DNA from: Jatrophihabitans endophyticus
Lineage (GTDB): Bacteria; Actinomycetota; Actinomycetes; Mycobacteriales; Jatrophihabitantaceae
Length of the DNA stretch: 64,000 nt
Direction of reading: 5' to 3'
Assembly (NCBI RefSeq): GCF_900129455.1
Contig: NZ_FQVU01000001.1
Coordinates: forward strand, 124,001 to 188,000
Shown in pieces: positions 40,636 through 49,136 of this stretch. Each line of letters starts with the position of its first letter. Position 1 is the stretch's first letter. The notes under the pieces were generated by a model. That model was not told where the DNA came from. It was given only the letters and a program-made list of their open reading frames with translations, and searched no databases. The translations under genes were made by a program, and so were the position numbers.

Positions 40636-40666
40636 CCCGACGCGTCGGGCGCGGCGCGCTCGCGCC
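40636..40666. terminator. Palindrome between treY and ppk2
   Basis: The perfect palindrome CCCGACGCGTCGGG (40636-40649) and a second GC repeat (40653-40666) lie in the 49-bp gap between convergent genes and are a plausible bidirectional stop for transcription. Confidence 0.4.
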
Positions 40667-40684
40667 ACCGCGGCGGCGATCCGC

Positions 40685-41533
40685 TCAGTGCGGCGGGGCG
40701 AGGCGCGCGCGCAGGGCGGGGACGTCGAGCGCGGGCCGGGGCCACTCGGGCGCGAGATCCTCGAGCGTCTCGTGCAGCAGCTCACCGATCGCCCAGTTGC
40801 GGTACTTCTTGTGATCGCTCGGCACGACGTACCAGGGCGCGTGGTCGGTGTTCGTGCGTTCGAGCATGGCCTCGAACGCGACCTCGTAGTCGCTCCAGCG
40901 CGCCCGCTCGTCGAGGTCGGCCTCGTTGAACTTCCAGTGCTTCTCGGGATCGTCGAGGCGCGCCAGCAGCCGGTCCCGCTGCGTCTCGAAGCTGATGTCG
41001 AGGAAACACTTGAGCACGGTGGTGCCGTTGTCGACGAGCTCCTTCTCGAACTCGTTGATCGCGTCGTAGCGCGCCTCCCACTCGGCCTCGGGCACGAGGT
41101 CGTGGACGCGGACGATGAGCACGTCCTCGTAGTGCGAACGGTCGAAGACACCGACCACGCCGGGCCCTGGGAGCCGCTTACGGATCCGCCAGAGGAAGTC
41201 GTGGCGCAGCTCCTGCTTGGTCGGTGCCTTGAACCCGGTGTACTGCACCCCGATCGGGCCGAAGGTGCCGACGACATGCTTGGTGACGCCACCCTTGCCC
41301 GCGGTGTCGATGCCCTGCATCACCAGCAGCACGCTGCGGGTGCCGCCGGCCGTCGACTCGGCCCACAGCTTGGCCTGCAGGTCGCGCATGCGCGCGGTGT
41401 CGTTGGCGAGGTCGCGGTTGCGCTTCGTCGGCGCGAGCGGACGGGCCGAGGAGTCGAAGCCGGCGAGGACCACCGGGCCGGCCGGCACCCGCAACGCGTC
41501 TCGCATGGATGTCCCGGTGGGCGCCGTCGTCAT
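40685..41533 (-). CDS. ppk2: Polyphosphate:nucleotide phosphotransferase, PPK2 family
   Basis: The 282-residue P-loop kinase transfers phosphate from polyphosphate to nucleoside mono- or diphosphates, or the reverse. Walker A is VMQGIDTAGKGGVTK. Other marks are FDRSHYEDVLIVRVH (Walker B region), CFLDISFETQRDRLLAR and YVVPSDHKKYRNWAIGE. The length and motifs fit the single-domain polyphosphate:nucleotide phosphotransferase group. Whether AMP or ADP is the acceptor is not decided by sequence. It overlaps the upstream SRPBCC gene (ATGA) and is antisense to the trehalose genes. Confidence 0.9.
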   Translation of the reverse strand: MTTAPTGTSMRDALRVPAGPVVLAGFDSSARPLAPTKRNRDLANDTARMRDLQAKLWAESTAGGTRSVLLVMQGIDTAGKGGVTKHVVGTFGPIGVQYTGFKAPTKQELRHDFLWRIRKRLPGPGVVGVFDRSHYEDVLIVRVHDLVPEAEWEARYDAINEFEKELVDNGTTVLKCFLDISFETQRDRLLARLDDPEKHWKFNEADLDERARWSDYEVAFEAMLERTNTDHAPWYVVPSDHKKYRNWAIGELLHETLEDLAPEWPRPALDVPALRARLAPPH

Positions 41534-41988
41534 TCGCGCAGGTTACCGTCGGCGTCGCGATCCGGGACGTACTGCACCGGCGGGTCCTTCGACACCAGCC
41601 GCTGCAGCGCCAGCCGGGCCAGCGGCGCGTACGCGACCACCACCGGCAGTGGGCCGTCCAGCCGCAGCGACGTCGCCGATCCCCCGCCGCGCTTGGTGAC
41701 CGCGTGCTCCAACCGGATCGTCACCGGCCATCGGCGCACCGTCCACGTCCACCGTCGTGCCTGCTCGTCGACCGTCTCGATCACGAAGTCGACCGAGACA
41801 CCGAACGGCCCGACCACCGTGCCGGTGACGCCGAAGGCCACGTGGTCGTCGGTGGCGTCGACCCGCGATATCTGCGGGGCCCACTCCGGCCAGCGCGAGA
41901 TGTCGCGGTAGCGGTCCCACACCTCGTCGGGCAGCACGCGCCCCTTGGCGCCGACGGTCACGATGGCCACGGGACCGATCCTGCCCAT
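41530..41988 (-). CDS. SRPBCC/START-fold (polyketide-cyclase-like) protein
   Basis: The 152-residue protein has the SRPBCC pattern: PDEVWDRYRDISRWPEWAPQ near the N-terminus, with beta strands VAFGVTGTVVGPFGVSVDF and WTWTVRRWPVTIRLEHAV. It ends with an amphipathic helix (YAPLARLALQRL). The family binds hydrophobic ligands; a particular role is not assignable. The first residues MGRIGPVAIV may be optional. The stop overlaps the ppk2 start (ATGA), so it is the first gene of that pair. treZ is divergent from it. Confidence 0.8.
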   Translation of the reverse strand: MGRIGPVAIVTVGAKGRVLPDEVWDRYRDISRWPEWAPQISRVDATDDHVAFGVTGTVVGPFGVSVDFVIETVDEQARRWTWTVRRWPVTIRLEHAVTKRGGGSATSLRLDGPLPVVVAYAPLARLALQRLVSKDPPVQYVPDRDADGNLRE

Positions 41989-42075
41989 CTTCGCGGCCGG
42001 CGTGACGCGTTCTCGCGGTCATGGGTGTGCCACACCGCCGTTAGCGCGCGGTCGATCCCCGGGCAGGGTGTGCGT

Positions 42076-43788
42076 GTGAGTGCACTCCGCGTCTGGGCCC
42101 CGTCCGTCTCCCGCATCCGTGTCCGCGCCGACGGGCAGGACGCCGACCTGCAGGCCGCCGACGACGGCTGGTGGACCGGCCCCGATCTCGCTCCCGGCAC
42201 CGACTACGGCTTCCTGCTCGACGACGACGAGACCGTGATCCCCGATCCGGCGTCGCGCCGGCAGCCCGAGGGGGTGCACGGTCCGAGTCGGATGTACGAC
42301 CAGGACGCCTACGACTGGCGCGACGCGGAGTGGGTGGGACGTGACCTCACCGCGGCCGTCGTCTACGAGCTGCACATCGGGACGTTCACCCCGGGCGCCA
42401 CCTTCGACGCGGCGATCGAGCGGCTCGAACACCTGGCGCGACTCGGCGTGACGCACGTCGAGGTGCTGCCGATCAACGCTGTCAACGGCATCTGGAACTG
42501 GGGGTACGACGGCGTCGGCTGGTACGCGGTGCACGAGCCGCTCGGCGGACCCGACGGCTTCAAGCGATTCGTGGACGCCGCGCACGGTCACGGCCTGGCC
42601 GTCGTGCTCGACGTGGTCTACAACCACCTCGGGCCCTCGGGGAACTACCTGCCCAAGTTCGGGCCGTACCTCAAGCCGGGTCGCAACACCTGGGGCGACC
42701 TCGTGAACGTCGAGGAGCCCGCCGTCCGGCGCTTCATCGTCGACAACGCCCTGATGTGGCTGCGCGACTTCCACCTCGACGCGCTGCGCCTCGACGCCGT
42801 GCACGCCCTGCAGGACTCCTCCCCCATCCACATCCTCGCGCAGCTCTCCGGCGAGGTCGACGACCTCGCCGCCGAGCTCGGCCGGCCGCTCACGCTCATC
42901 GCCGAGTCCGACCTCAACGACCCGATCATGATCACCCCGCGCGAGCAGGGCGGGCGTGGCATCGCCGCGCAGTGGGACGACGACGTCCACCACGCGCTGC
43001 ACTCGCTGCTCAGCGGCGAGACACAGGGCTACTACTGCGACTTCGGCTCGCTGCCGGTGCTCGAGAAGGTCTTCACCCGCGCTTTCCTGCACGACGGGAC
43101 GTACTCGACCTTCCGCGGCCACGACCACGGCGCGCCCGTCGACCGCGACACCGTGCGCGGCTGGCAGTTCGTCGTCTGCCTGCAGAACCACGACCAGGTG
43201 GGCAACCGGGCCGTCGGCGACCGGCTGCCCGAGATCGCATCGCCCGGACGCGTCCGCATCGGCGCGGTGCTGCTGCTGACCTCGCCGTTCACGCCCATGT
43301 TGTGGATGGGCGAGGAGTGGGCGGCGTCGACGCGCTGGCCGTTCTTCACCTCGCATCCCGAGCCCGAGCTCGCGAGACTCACCGGAGAGGGTCGGGTCGC
43401 CGAGTTCGCCGGGCACGGCTGGGACGTCTCGCAGATGATCGACCCGCAGGACCCCGCCGCGTACCGCGAGGCCGTGCTGGACTGGGCGGAGGTCGACGGC
43501 GACGACCACGCGGCCGTGCTCGACCTCTACCGCTCGCTCATCCGGTTGCGGGCCGACGAGGCCGACCTGCGTGACGGCGACCTGCGTGCCGTGTCGCTGG
43601 ACTACGACGAGGACGCGCAGTGGCTCGTCGTGCATCGGGGCGCGTTCCGGGTGGCGGTCAACCTCGCCGCCACCGAGCAGGCCGTTCCGGTGGCGGCGAA
43701 GCAGTTGGTGCTCGCCACCGGCCCAGCGCGTCCCGAGGCCGATCACGTGGTGCTGGGCCCGGAGACCGCGGCCGTCCTGCGCACCTGA
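42076..43788 (+). CDS. treZ: Malto-oligosyltrehalose trehalohydrolase TreZ
   Basis: The 570-residue GH13 enzyme releases trehalose from maltooligosyl trehalose made by TreY. Marks are VVYELHIGTFTPGATFDAAI, LPINAVNGIWNWGYDGVGWY, DVVYNHLGPSGNYLPKFGPY, FHLDALRLDAVHAL (nucleophile Asp), LIAESDLNDPIMI (Glu) and CLQNHDQVGNRAVGDRLP. The GTG at 42076 is the family start (SALRVWAP). It is divergent from the SRPBCC gene and is closed by a perfect 50-bp palindrome. Confidence 0.95.
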   Translation: MSALRVWAPSVSRIRVRADGQDADLQAADDGWWTGPDLAPGTDYGFLLDDDETVIPDPASRRQPEGVHGPSRMYDQDAYDWRDAEWVGRDLTAAVVYELHIGTFTPGATFDAAIERLEHLARLGVTHVEVLPINAVNGIWNWGYDGVGWYAVHEPLGGPDGFKRFVDAAHGHGLAVVLDVVYNHLGPSGNYLPKFGPYLKPGRNTWGDLVNVEEPAVRRFIVDNALMWLRDFHLDALRLDAVHALQDSSPIHILAQLSGEVDDLAAELGRPLTLIAESDLNDPIMITPREQGGRGIAAQWDDDVHHALHSLLSGETQGYYCDFGSLPVLEKVFTRAFLHDGTYSTFRGHDHGAPVDRDTVRGWQFVVCLQNHDQVGNRAVGDRLPEIASPGRVRIGAVLLLTSPFTPMLWMGEEWAASTRWPFFTSHPEPELARLTGEGRVAEFAGHGWDVSQMIDPQDPAAYREAVLDWAEVDGDDHAAVLDLYRSLIRLRADEADLRDGDLRAVSLDYDEDAQWLVVHRGAFRVAVNLAATEQAVPVAAKQLVLATGPARPEADHVVLGPETAAVLRT

Positions 43789-43790
43789 CT

Positions 43791-43840
43791 CGATCGTGGA
43801 CTCCTCTGCTCGGACGTCCGAGCAGAGGAGTCCACGATCG
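43791..43840. repeat. Perfect 50-bp palindrome after treZ
   Basis: Arms of 25 bp (43791-43815 and 43816-43840) are exact reverse complements with no central spacer. The element fills the 53-bp gap between the treZ stop and the convergent small gene. It may act as bidirectional terminator, or be a REP-like or mobile palindromic element. No U-tract is present. Confidence 0.9.
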
Positions 43841-43841
43841 G

Positions 43842-44045
43842 CTACTGCATCTCGCCGACGACCACGCCGGTGATGGGCGGCTCCACGTGCACGACGCTGG
43901 CGGTCGGCGCGTCGCCGGCCTCCATCTCCCACTGCTGGCGCAGCGCGTTGGCCGACTGCTGTGCGCTGTCGTAGTCGTCGAACGGGCCGACGGCCCGGGG
44001 GGTGACGACCTGCTGTCCTTCGTCGGTCAGCACGACCACGAACAC
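43842..44045 (-). CDS. Small unknown protein (67 residues)
   Basis: The product starts MFVVVLTDEGQQVVTPR and contains a helix (FDDYDSAQQSANALRQQWEM) followed by beta-like segments ending GVVVGEMQ. I do not recognise it. The GTG at 44045 is chosen because an AGGAGG Shine-Dalgarno (plus-strand CCTCCT at 44051-44056) lies 5 nt upstream, one of the best ribosome-binding sites in the window. It may be co-transcribed with the EcsC-family gene ending 29 bp upstream. Confidence 0.7.
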   Translation of the reverse strand: MFVVVLTDEGQQVVTPRAVGPFDDYDSAQQSANALRQQWEMEAGDAPTASVVHVEPPITGVVVGEMQ

Positions 44046-44073
44046 ACGAACCTCCTGCGATAGGGCGAACCGG

Positions 44074-44838
44074 TCAGTTCTTCCTACCCGGCGGATCGGC
44101 GTCGATGACGAGTCCGGGGAAGGTCGCCGGGGCGGGGCCGAACGCGCGGCGGGCCGAGGCCACGACACCGCGCGCCAGGGCGGCGTTGCCCACCGCACCG
44201 ACGCCCGCACCGATGCCCAGCGGCAGCGCGCGGCCGAGCACCAGTGCGCCCTGCCGCGCCCCGGCCCGGGTGACGAGCATCCGCAGCAGCCGGCTCTGCA
44301 GCACGCCGGCCTTCTCGCCGGTGTCCTTCGCGGTCGCCCGGCCGATCATCTGTGCCCAGTGGCCCGAGTCGGTGGCGGTGCCGGCGATCACGCGTTCGGC
44401 ACCCTCGCCCACCAGCACGCCGATCACCAGCGCGCGGCGCACCTCGGGGTCGCCGATCGGCACGGAGTGCAGCTCCGCGAGCGCGAGCACGTACATCGCG
44501 GTCGCGGAGAAGAACCCGGTGATCTCGGCCGCGCCCGTCGCCAGGCCGGCGGCGGTCCCGATCCCCGGGACGGCCGCGGCCGCGCCGGACGCGCCCCCGA
44601 TGCCGACGACCGCGGCGCGGTAGCGCCGCTCCAGCAACGAGATGGTCTCGGCCGGGCTCAGCTCGGGGTTCTTGCTCCGCACCCGAGCGAGGTAACGCTG
44701 GACGACGGGGCGCTGCACCGCGAGCCCCTTGTCCAGGGCGTCGTCCAGTGCCCGCTCCACACGGGCCGGCACCGGCACCCGCGACAGCAGCCGCGTCGAC
44801 ATCTTCTGCTTCTTCGCCACCCGGTGGGCTCCCGCCAC
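44074..44838 (-). CDS. EcsC-family protein
   Basis: The 254-residue protein matches the actinobacterial EcsC family. The region PAETISLLERRYRAAVVGIG is followed by a Gly/Ala-rich hydrophobic stretch (AAAAVPGIGTAAGLATGAAE) and YVLALAELHSVPIGDPEVRR. Near the C-terminus come LPLGIGAGVGAVGNAALARG and ARRAFGPAP. It probably associates with the membrane through the Gly/Ala-rich helices. The biochemical role of the family is unknown. It lies between an AI-2E-type exporter and the small protein, all on the minus strand, with 13 bp to the former. Confidence 0.78.
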   Translation of the reverse strand: MAGAHRVAKKQKMSTRLLSRVPVPARVERALDDALDKGLAVQRPVVQRYLARVRSKNPELSPAETISLLERRYRAAVVGIGGASGAAAAVPGIGTAAGLATGAAEITGFFSATAMYVLALAELHSVPIGDPEVRRALVIGVLVGEGAERVIAGTATDSGHWAQMIGRATAKDTGEKAGVLQSRLLRMLVTRAGARQGALVLGRALPLGIGAGVGAVGNAALARGVVASARRAFGPAPATFPGLVIDADPPGRKN

Positions 44839-44851
44839 TCGTCGGTCCGCG

Positions 44852-46003
44852 CTAGGCGGTGTCCTGGCGTCGTACCCATACCTCGCGCACCAGCAGCAGC
44901 AAGGCCGCGGCGACGGGCAGGGCGAGCAGCGCGCCGACGATGCCGCCCACCGCCCCGCCGAGGAGCACGGCCATGATCGTGACGTACTCGGGAACGTCGA
45001 CCGACGAGCGCATCACCCGGGGGTAGATGACGTACCCCTCGATGACCTCGTAGACCAGGTAGAACAGCACGCAGACGATGAACGTCGTGGTCGACGTCGC
45101 CAACCCGACGAGGCAGACCGACGCCGCGCCCAGGATCGCGCCGACGAGCGGGACGAGGTCGAGCAGGGCCACGAGCACCGCGAGCGGCAGCGCGTACTCG
45201 CCGAAGCCCGCGGCCACGGAGAAGATCGCGGTGACCGTGCCGGCGATCAACGCGACCACGACCGCGCCGATGGCGTAGCGCCCGACACGGTGCAGGATCT
45301 CGTCCCCGAGCGCGCCGACGCGTTCGCGGCGGCTCGCCGGGGCCAGCGAGTACAGCGCGCGGGTGATCTGCGGGCGCGCGGCGAGGAAGTAGAGCATGAG
45401 GACGAACACCACGACGGTGCTCACCAGCGCGTTGACCACGCCGAGGCCCGCCCCGAACAGCCCGCCGACGACCCGCTTGCCGAGCTCGGGGTCGGTGGTC
45501 TTCTTCTCCAGGGTCGAGACGAAGCCGAACCGGTCGTCGAGGTGGCGGATGGTGCGGTTGCGCCGCAGGTCGTCGAGCAGCGTCGGGGCGTTGTCGATCA
45601 GCGAGCTCACCTGGTCGCGCAGCGCCGTGCCCAGGACGTAGCCGACGCCGCCCAGCACCACCACGAGCCCGATGCCGATCAGCAGCACCGCCCAGGGGCG
45701 ACCGACCCCGCGCCGTCCGACGAAACCCACCACGGGTTCGAGCGCGACGGCGAGGAACCCCGCGATGAGCACGAGGGTGAGGACCGCGGCCGTCTCGCGC
45801 ACGGCGAGGGCGAGGACCAGCGCGGCGAGCGCGCCGACGGTCAGGAAGAAGCCGCGGTAGAACGGCGAATCGCGCCGTAGCGGTGGCCCGGGGGGCGTCG
45901 AGACGACCGCGCGGTCGATGTCCGGCGGGGCGTCGGACACGTCGTCGGCCGGCGGCTCGGCGGCGTCGGCGGGTGACCGCTCCGCGTCGCCCGTTGCGCC
46001 CAC
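44852..46003 (-). CDS. AI-2E-family (PerM-like) membrane transporter
   Basis: The 383-residue protein has a disordered acidic N-terminus, then eight or so hydrophobic segments in the AI-2E/TqsA pattern. Marks are VLTLVLIAGFLAVALEPVVG, a long soluble loop (about residues 120-190), and LVALLDLVPLVGAILGAASV with the conserved LVPLVG motif. VYEVIEGYVIYPRVM precedes the last helices. Family members export AI-2 or other small molecules or ions; the substrate here is unknown. The RibD-like gene is divergent, 97 bp away. Confidence 0.85.
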   Translation of the reverse strand: MGATGDAERSPADAAEPPADDVSDAPPDIDRAVVSTPPGPPLRRDSPFYRGFFLTVGALAALVLALAVRETAAVLTLVLIAGFLAVALEPVVGFVGRRGVGRPWAVLLIGIGLVVVLGGVGYVLGTALRDQVSSLIDNAPTLLDDLRRNRTIRHLDDRFGFVSTLEKKTTDPELGKRVVGGLFGAGLGVVNALVSTVVVFVLMLYFLAARPQITRALYSLAPASRRERVGALGDEILHRVGRYAIGAVVVALIAGTVTAIFSVAAGFGEYALPLAVLVALLDLVPLVGAILGAASVCLVGLATSTTTFIVCVLFYLVYEVIEGYVIYPRVMRSSVDVPEYVTIMAVLLGGAVGGIVGALLALPVAAALLLLVREVWVRRQDTA

Positions 46004-46100
46004 CGCTGCTCCTCCCGCCGCCCACGTCGTCCGGTGTCCTGTCGATCACACCCTACGGACGTGGGCGGCGGCGGGCGCCCGACTCGCGGGCCGTGATGGG

Positions 46101-46862
46101 ATGGCGCGCGTGCGCGCCCTGCTTCCCGAGATCGCTGACGACGTCGACCTCCACGCCTGGTACGCGCGCGACTGGCTCGACCGTGGCGGCGTGCGGGTCA
46201 ACTTCGTGAGCTCGGTCGACGGCGCGTCGGCCGCGGGCGGGGTGTCGAAGGGGCTGCAGACGCCGGGCGACAACCGGGTTTTCGCGGCCCTGCGCGATCT
46301 CGCCGACGTCGTGCTCGTCGGGTCGGGGACGGCGCACGCGGAGGGTTACCGCGCCGTGGCGTTCTCGGCGCGGCGCCGCGCGGTGCGCCGGGAGCACGGG
46401 CTGCGCGAGACGATGCCGATCGCGGTGCTGAGCTCGTCGCTGCGCCTCGAATCGGACGCCGCGCTCTTCGCCGGCGCCGATCCGGCCGCCCGGACGCTCG
46501 TGCTGACCTGCGCGGCCGCCGACCCCGACCGGCGGCGCGCCCTCGCCGCGGTCGCCGACGTCGTGGACTGCGGGGACGACGCGGTCGAGCCCGCCCTGGC
46601 GCGGCGCGCGCTCGTGGAGCGCGGGCTGACGCGGATCCTCTCCGAAGGCGGGCCGTCCGTGCTCGCCGGGCTCGCCGCCGCGGGCGTCGCCGACGAGCTG
46701 TGCCTGACTCTCTCGCCGCTGCTCGCCGGGCCCGGGCCGGGCCGGATCGTCGCCGGAGCCGGCTGGGACGACCCCCGTCCCCTCGTCCTCACCGGACTGC
46801 TCGAGGAGGACGGCGCGCTGTTCTGCCGCTACCGCGTCGGCCGGGTCGGTCCCTCGACGTGA
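46101..46862 (+). CDS. RibD C-terminal/DHFR-like pyrimidine reductase family protein
   Basis: The 253-residue protein resembles the stand-alone reductase domain of RibD. It has VRVNFVSSVDGASAAGG at the substrate-binding start and DLADVVLVGSGTAHAEGYRA for NADPH. RILSEGGPSVLAGLAAAGVAD and LCLTLSPLLAGPG form the late conserved block. It could reduce a riboflavin-pathway pyrimidine, or another substrate: such proteins in actinomycetes are often orphan reductases. The ATG at 46101 is favoured, as upstream in-frame sequence overlaps the divergent promoter. The GNAT gene starts at its stop (GTGA). Confidence 0.82.
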   Translation: MARVRALLPEIADDVDLHAWYARDWLDRGGVRVNFVSSVDGASAAGGVSKGLQTPGDNRVFAALRDLADVVLVGSGTAHAEGYRAVAFSARRRAVRREHGLRETMPIAVLSSSLRLESDAALFAGADPAARTLVLTCAAADPDRRRALAAVADVVDCGDDAVEPALARRALVERGLTRILSEGGPSVLAGLAAAGVADELCLTLSPLLAGPGPGRIVAGAGWDDPRPLVLTGLLEEDGALFCRYRVGRVGPST

Positions 46863-47500
46863 GCGAGCTGCTCGCGCTGCTGCTGGCGGCGGCCGAGGGA
46901 CGCTTCCCGCCCGCCGACGGCGGCGTCACCTTCCTGCCGGCGCCGCGGCCCGGGATCGCCGCCGCGGTGGCCTTCACCGGGCACGCGGTGGTGTGCGCCG
47001 ACGACGCGGCCGCACGGCTCGACGGTCTGCCGGTCGACGGTTGGGGCAGCGTCCACGACCCGGCGGTGCTGCTCCGGCTGGCCGCGAGCCTGGCCCGCGG
47101 CGCGGCGCCGCCCCCGAGCATCGGCGTCCTCGATGCCGTGCTCGCCCATCGCGGCCTCGGCGACGGCACCCTGCCGCGTACCCGCGACTACGACGACCAC
47201 CACCGCGTCCGCCACGCCCGGACGATCCGCACCGACGTCCGCGTGCACGGCGACGCCCGCGGGGTGGTCACCGTGGCGCGGGGCCTGGCCGACCGCACCG
47301 AGATCTCCGTCGAGCTGGCCGACGTCACCGCCACGACGGCCGGGACCGGACGCGACCTGGTCGTCGAGGCGCTGCGACTCGTCCCGGCCGGCGAACCGGT
47401 CTTCGCCGCGGTGGCCCCCGGCAACGCCCGTTCGCTGCGCGCGTTCCTCGCCGTCGGTTTCGTCCCGCTCGGCAGCGAGGTCATCCTCCACGCGGCGTGA
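46859..47500 (+). CDS. GNAT-like acetyltransferase coupled to the RibD-like gene
   Basis: The 213-residue protein ends with a GNAT-like half: ADVTATTAGTGRDLVVEALR, then EPVFAAVAPGNARSLRAFLA and VGFVPLGSEVIL. This gives the CoA-binding helix and the NARSLRAFLAVGF signature. The N-terminal half (PAPRPGIAAAVAFTGHAVVC) is less typical, so the acceptor is unknown. The GTG at 46859 overlaps the upstream stop by 4 bp, indicating co-translation with the reductase. Confidence 0.75.
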   Translation: MSELLALLLAAAEGRFPPADGGVTFLPAPRPGIAAAVAFTGHAVVCADDAAARLDGLPVDGWGSVHDPAVLLRLAASLARGAAPPPSIGVLDAVLAHRGLGDGTLPRTRDYDDHHRVRHARTIRTDVRVHGDARGVVTVARGLADRTEISVELADVTATTAGTGRDLVVEALRLVPAGEPVFAAVAPGNARSLRAFLAVGFVPLGSEVILHAA

Positions 47501-47536
47501 CGCGGGCGCGCGGGCCGACCGCGAGACGATGTCCGG

Positions 47537-48000
47537 GTGGACGAGTCACGCCTGTTCGGTTGGTGCGTCGTGGCGAACGTCGGCGCCGCCCCGGCTCCGG
47601 GAGGTGGGTCGATGCCCGCGGCAGGGACCGCCGGCACACGACACTTCTCGGCCGGCACGAAGGTCTGGGTGCTTCCCCCGCAGTGGGGGGACGGCGGCGA
47701 GGACGTCTTCGTGGTCGGGCGTCACCGTGGCCGGGCGGGTGGCCTCGTTCGCATGGTCTTGGCGCGCAGCCACCTCACCAACTTCCGGGTCAGGCCGATC
47801 TACAGCCCGGCCGTGGCCGACCACCTGCAACAGCCCTGGCGCGACGACCAGGCCGGCGCCAGGACGTGGGCGTCGCGGGACGAGGCCGAGCAGGTCGCGT
47901 TGCTGTGGTCGGCCGTGTCCGACCACCGTCGCCAGTCGTTCGTGGCACGTCCTGCGACGGACTCCTCCCCGAAAACCAGTCCGTCCCGGACCCGTCGGTC
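47537..48000 (+). CDS. Unknown conserved protein lacking a nearby stop codon
   Basis: From a GTG at 47537 the frame encodes a plausible 130-residue protein: HFSAGTKVWVLPPQWGDGG, VFVVGRHRGRAGGLVRMVLA, then LTNFRVRPIYSPAVADHLQQ and a Trp-rich end near SDHRRQS. It is unfamiliar, but similar uncharacterised proteins exist (KVYCFPPLWGDG-type). After about 47940 the frame becomes the antisense shadow of the ligase gene, and no in-frame stop occurs until 49480. The other two plus frames are also open until about 48047. The true 3' end is therefore uncertain; 48000 is only the limit of plausible coding. A lost stop or frameshift is possible. Confidence 0.45.
47956..47985. terminator. Possible hairpin at the end of the ligase gene
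   Basis: GACGGACT (47956-47963) and AGTCCGTC (47978-47985) are perfectly complementary with a 14-nt loop. The hairpin lies just past the ligase stop (47999) on the minus strand. Confidence 0.35.
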
Positions 48001-49090
48001 AGCCGGCCTTGGCACCCAGCCCGGGCACGATGTCGTCGAGGGCGTAGGTGAGCGGCTGCTCCAGCTGCTCGTAGGTGCAGGACTCGGGGGTGCGGTCGTC
48101 GCGCCACCGGACGAAGTGCGCCAGATGACGGAAGCGCGTGCCCTCCATGTGCTCGTACTTGACCTCGAGCACCCGCTCGGGTCGCAGCGGCACGAACGAG
48201 AGGTCCTTCGTCGCGTTCCAGCGGCTGACGTTGCCGGGCAGCCGCTGCCCCTGGTGGGCCTCGGCGCTCGCCCACTCCTGCCACGGATGATCGTCACCCT
48301 CGCCGAGCAGCAGCGGCGCCAGCTCCTCGACGAGTTCCGCGCGACGCTTCGCGGTGAACGCGCCGACGACGCCGACGTGCTGCAACCGGCCGTCGTCGTG
48401 GTACAGCCCGAGCAGCAACGACCCGACGAGCGGCGCGGCCTCGGTCGACGTCTTGTGCCAGCGGAACCCGGCCAGCACGCAGTCAGCGGTGCGGACGTGC
48501 TTGATCTTGAACATGACGCGCTTGTCCGGCTGGTAGGTGCCGTCCAGCGGCTTGGCGATCACGCCGTCGAGGTGCGCGCCCTCGAGCTCGACGAACCAGC
48601 GCTCGGCGACCGCCAGGTCGGTCGTGGTCGGCGTGAGGTGGATCGGCGCGCGGGCGCCGGCCAGCGCGTTCGCCAGGGCGGCGCGGCGCTCGGCGAACGG
48701 GCGGCCGGTGTAGTCCTCGTCGTCGAGCGCGAGCAGGTCGAAGGCGATGAAGGACGCCGGCGTCTTCTCCGACAGCATCGTCACCCGCGACACCGCGGGG
48801 TGGACGCGCTGCTGCAGTGCCTCGAAGTCCAGTCCGGCGTCGGTCGCGACGACGATCTCGCCGTCGAGCACGCACCGCGGCGGCAGCTCGGCGCGGACCG
48901 CCTCGACGAGCTCCGGGAAGTACCGGGTCATCGGCTTCTCGTTGCGGCTGCCGAACTCGACGTCGTCGCCGTCTCGGAAGATCAGCGACCGGAAGCCGTC
49001 CCACTTCGGCTCGTAGGACGCGCCCGGCGGGATCGTCGGCACCGACTTGGCCAGCATCGGGGCGACCGGCGGCATGACGGGCAGCTTCAT
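47999..49090 (-). CDS. ligC: ATP-dependent DNA ligase, LigC-like
   Basis: The 363-residue ligase carries the nucleotidyltransferase motifs: motif I YEPKWDGFRSL (adenylated Lys in KWDG), FGSRNEKPMTRYFPE, DGEIVVA, FIAFDLLALDDEDY, DGVIAKPLDG and motif V MFKIKHVRTADCVL. A C-terminal OB-fold follows. It lacks polymerase or nuclease domains, so it is a stand-alone repair ligase of the mycobacterial LigC type rather than full LigD. The ATG at 49090 (MKLPVMPPVAPML) is the family start; longer extension to 49129 is unlikely. Confidence 0.9.
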   Translation of the reverse strand: MKLPVMPPVAPMLAKSVPTIPPGASYEPKWDGFRSLIFRDGDDVEFGSRNEKPMTRYFPELVEAVRAELPPRCVLDGEIVVATDAGLDFEALQQRVHPAVSRVTMLSEKTPASFIAFDLLALDDEDYTGRPFAERRAALANALAGARAPIHLTPTTTDLAVAERWFVELEGAHLDGVIAKPLDGTYQPDKRVMFKIKHVRTADCVLAGFRWHKTSTEAAPLVGSLLLGLYHDDGRLQHVGVVGAFTAKRRAELVEELAPLLLGEGDDHPWQEWASAEAHQGQRLPGNVSRWNATKDLSFVPLRPERVLEVKYEHMEGTRFRHLAHFVRWRDDRTPESCTYEQLEQPLTYALDDIVPGLGAKAG

Positions 49091-49136
49091 CGGCCCAGTG
49101 TGGCATCGCGGCGCACCGGGTCCCGGCACGACGAGG

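Noticed and set aside
37843-41292. 1149-codon minus-strand open frame over glgX, treY and ppk2
   Set aside because: It crosses several real genes, lacks any domain, and the two sides have different compositions. It is not a giant gene.
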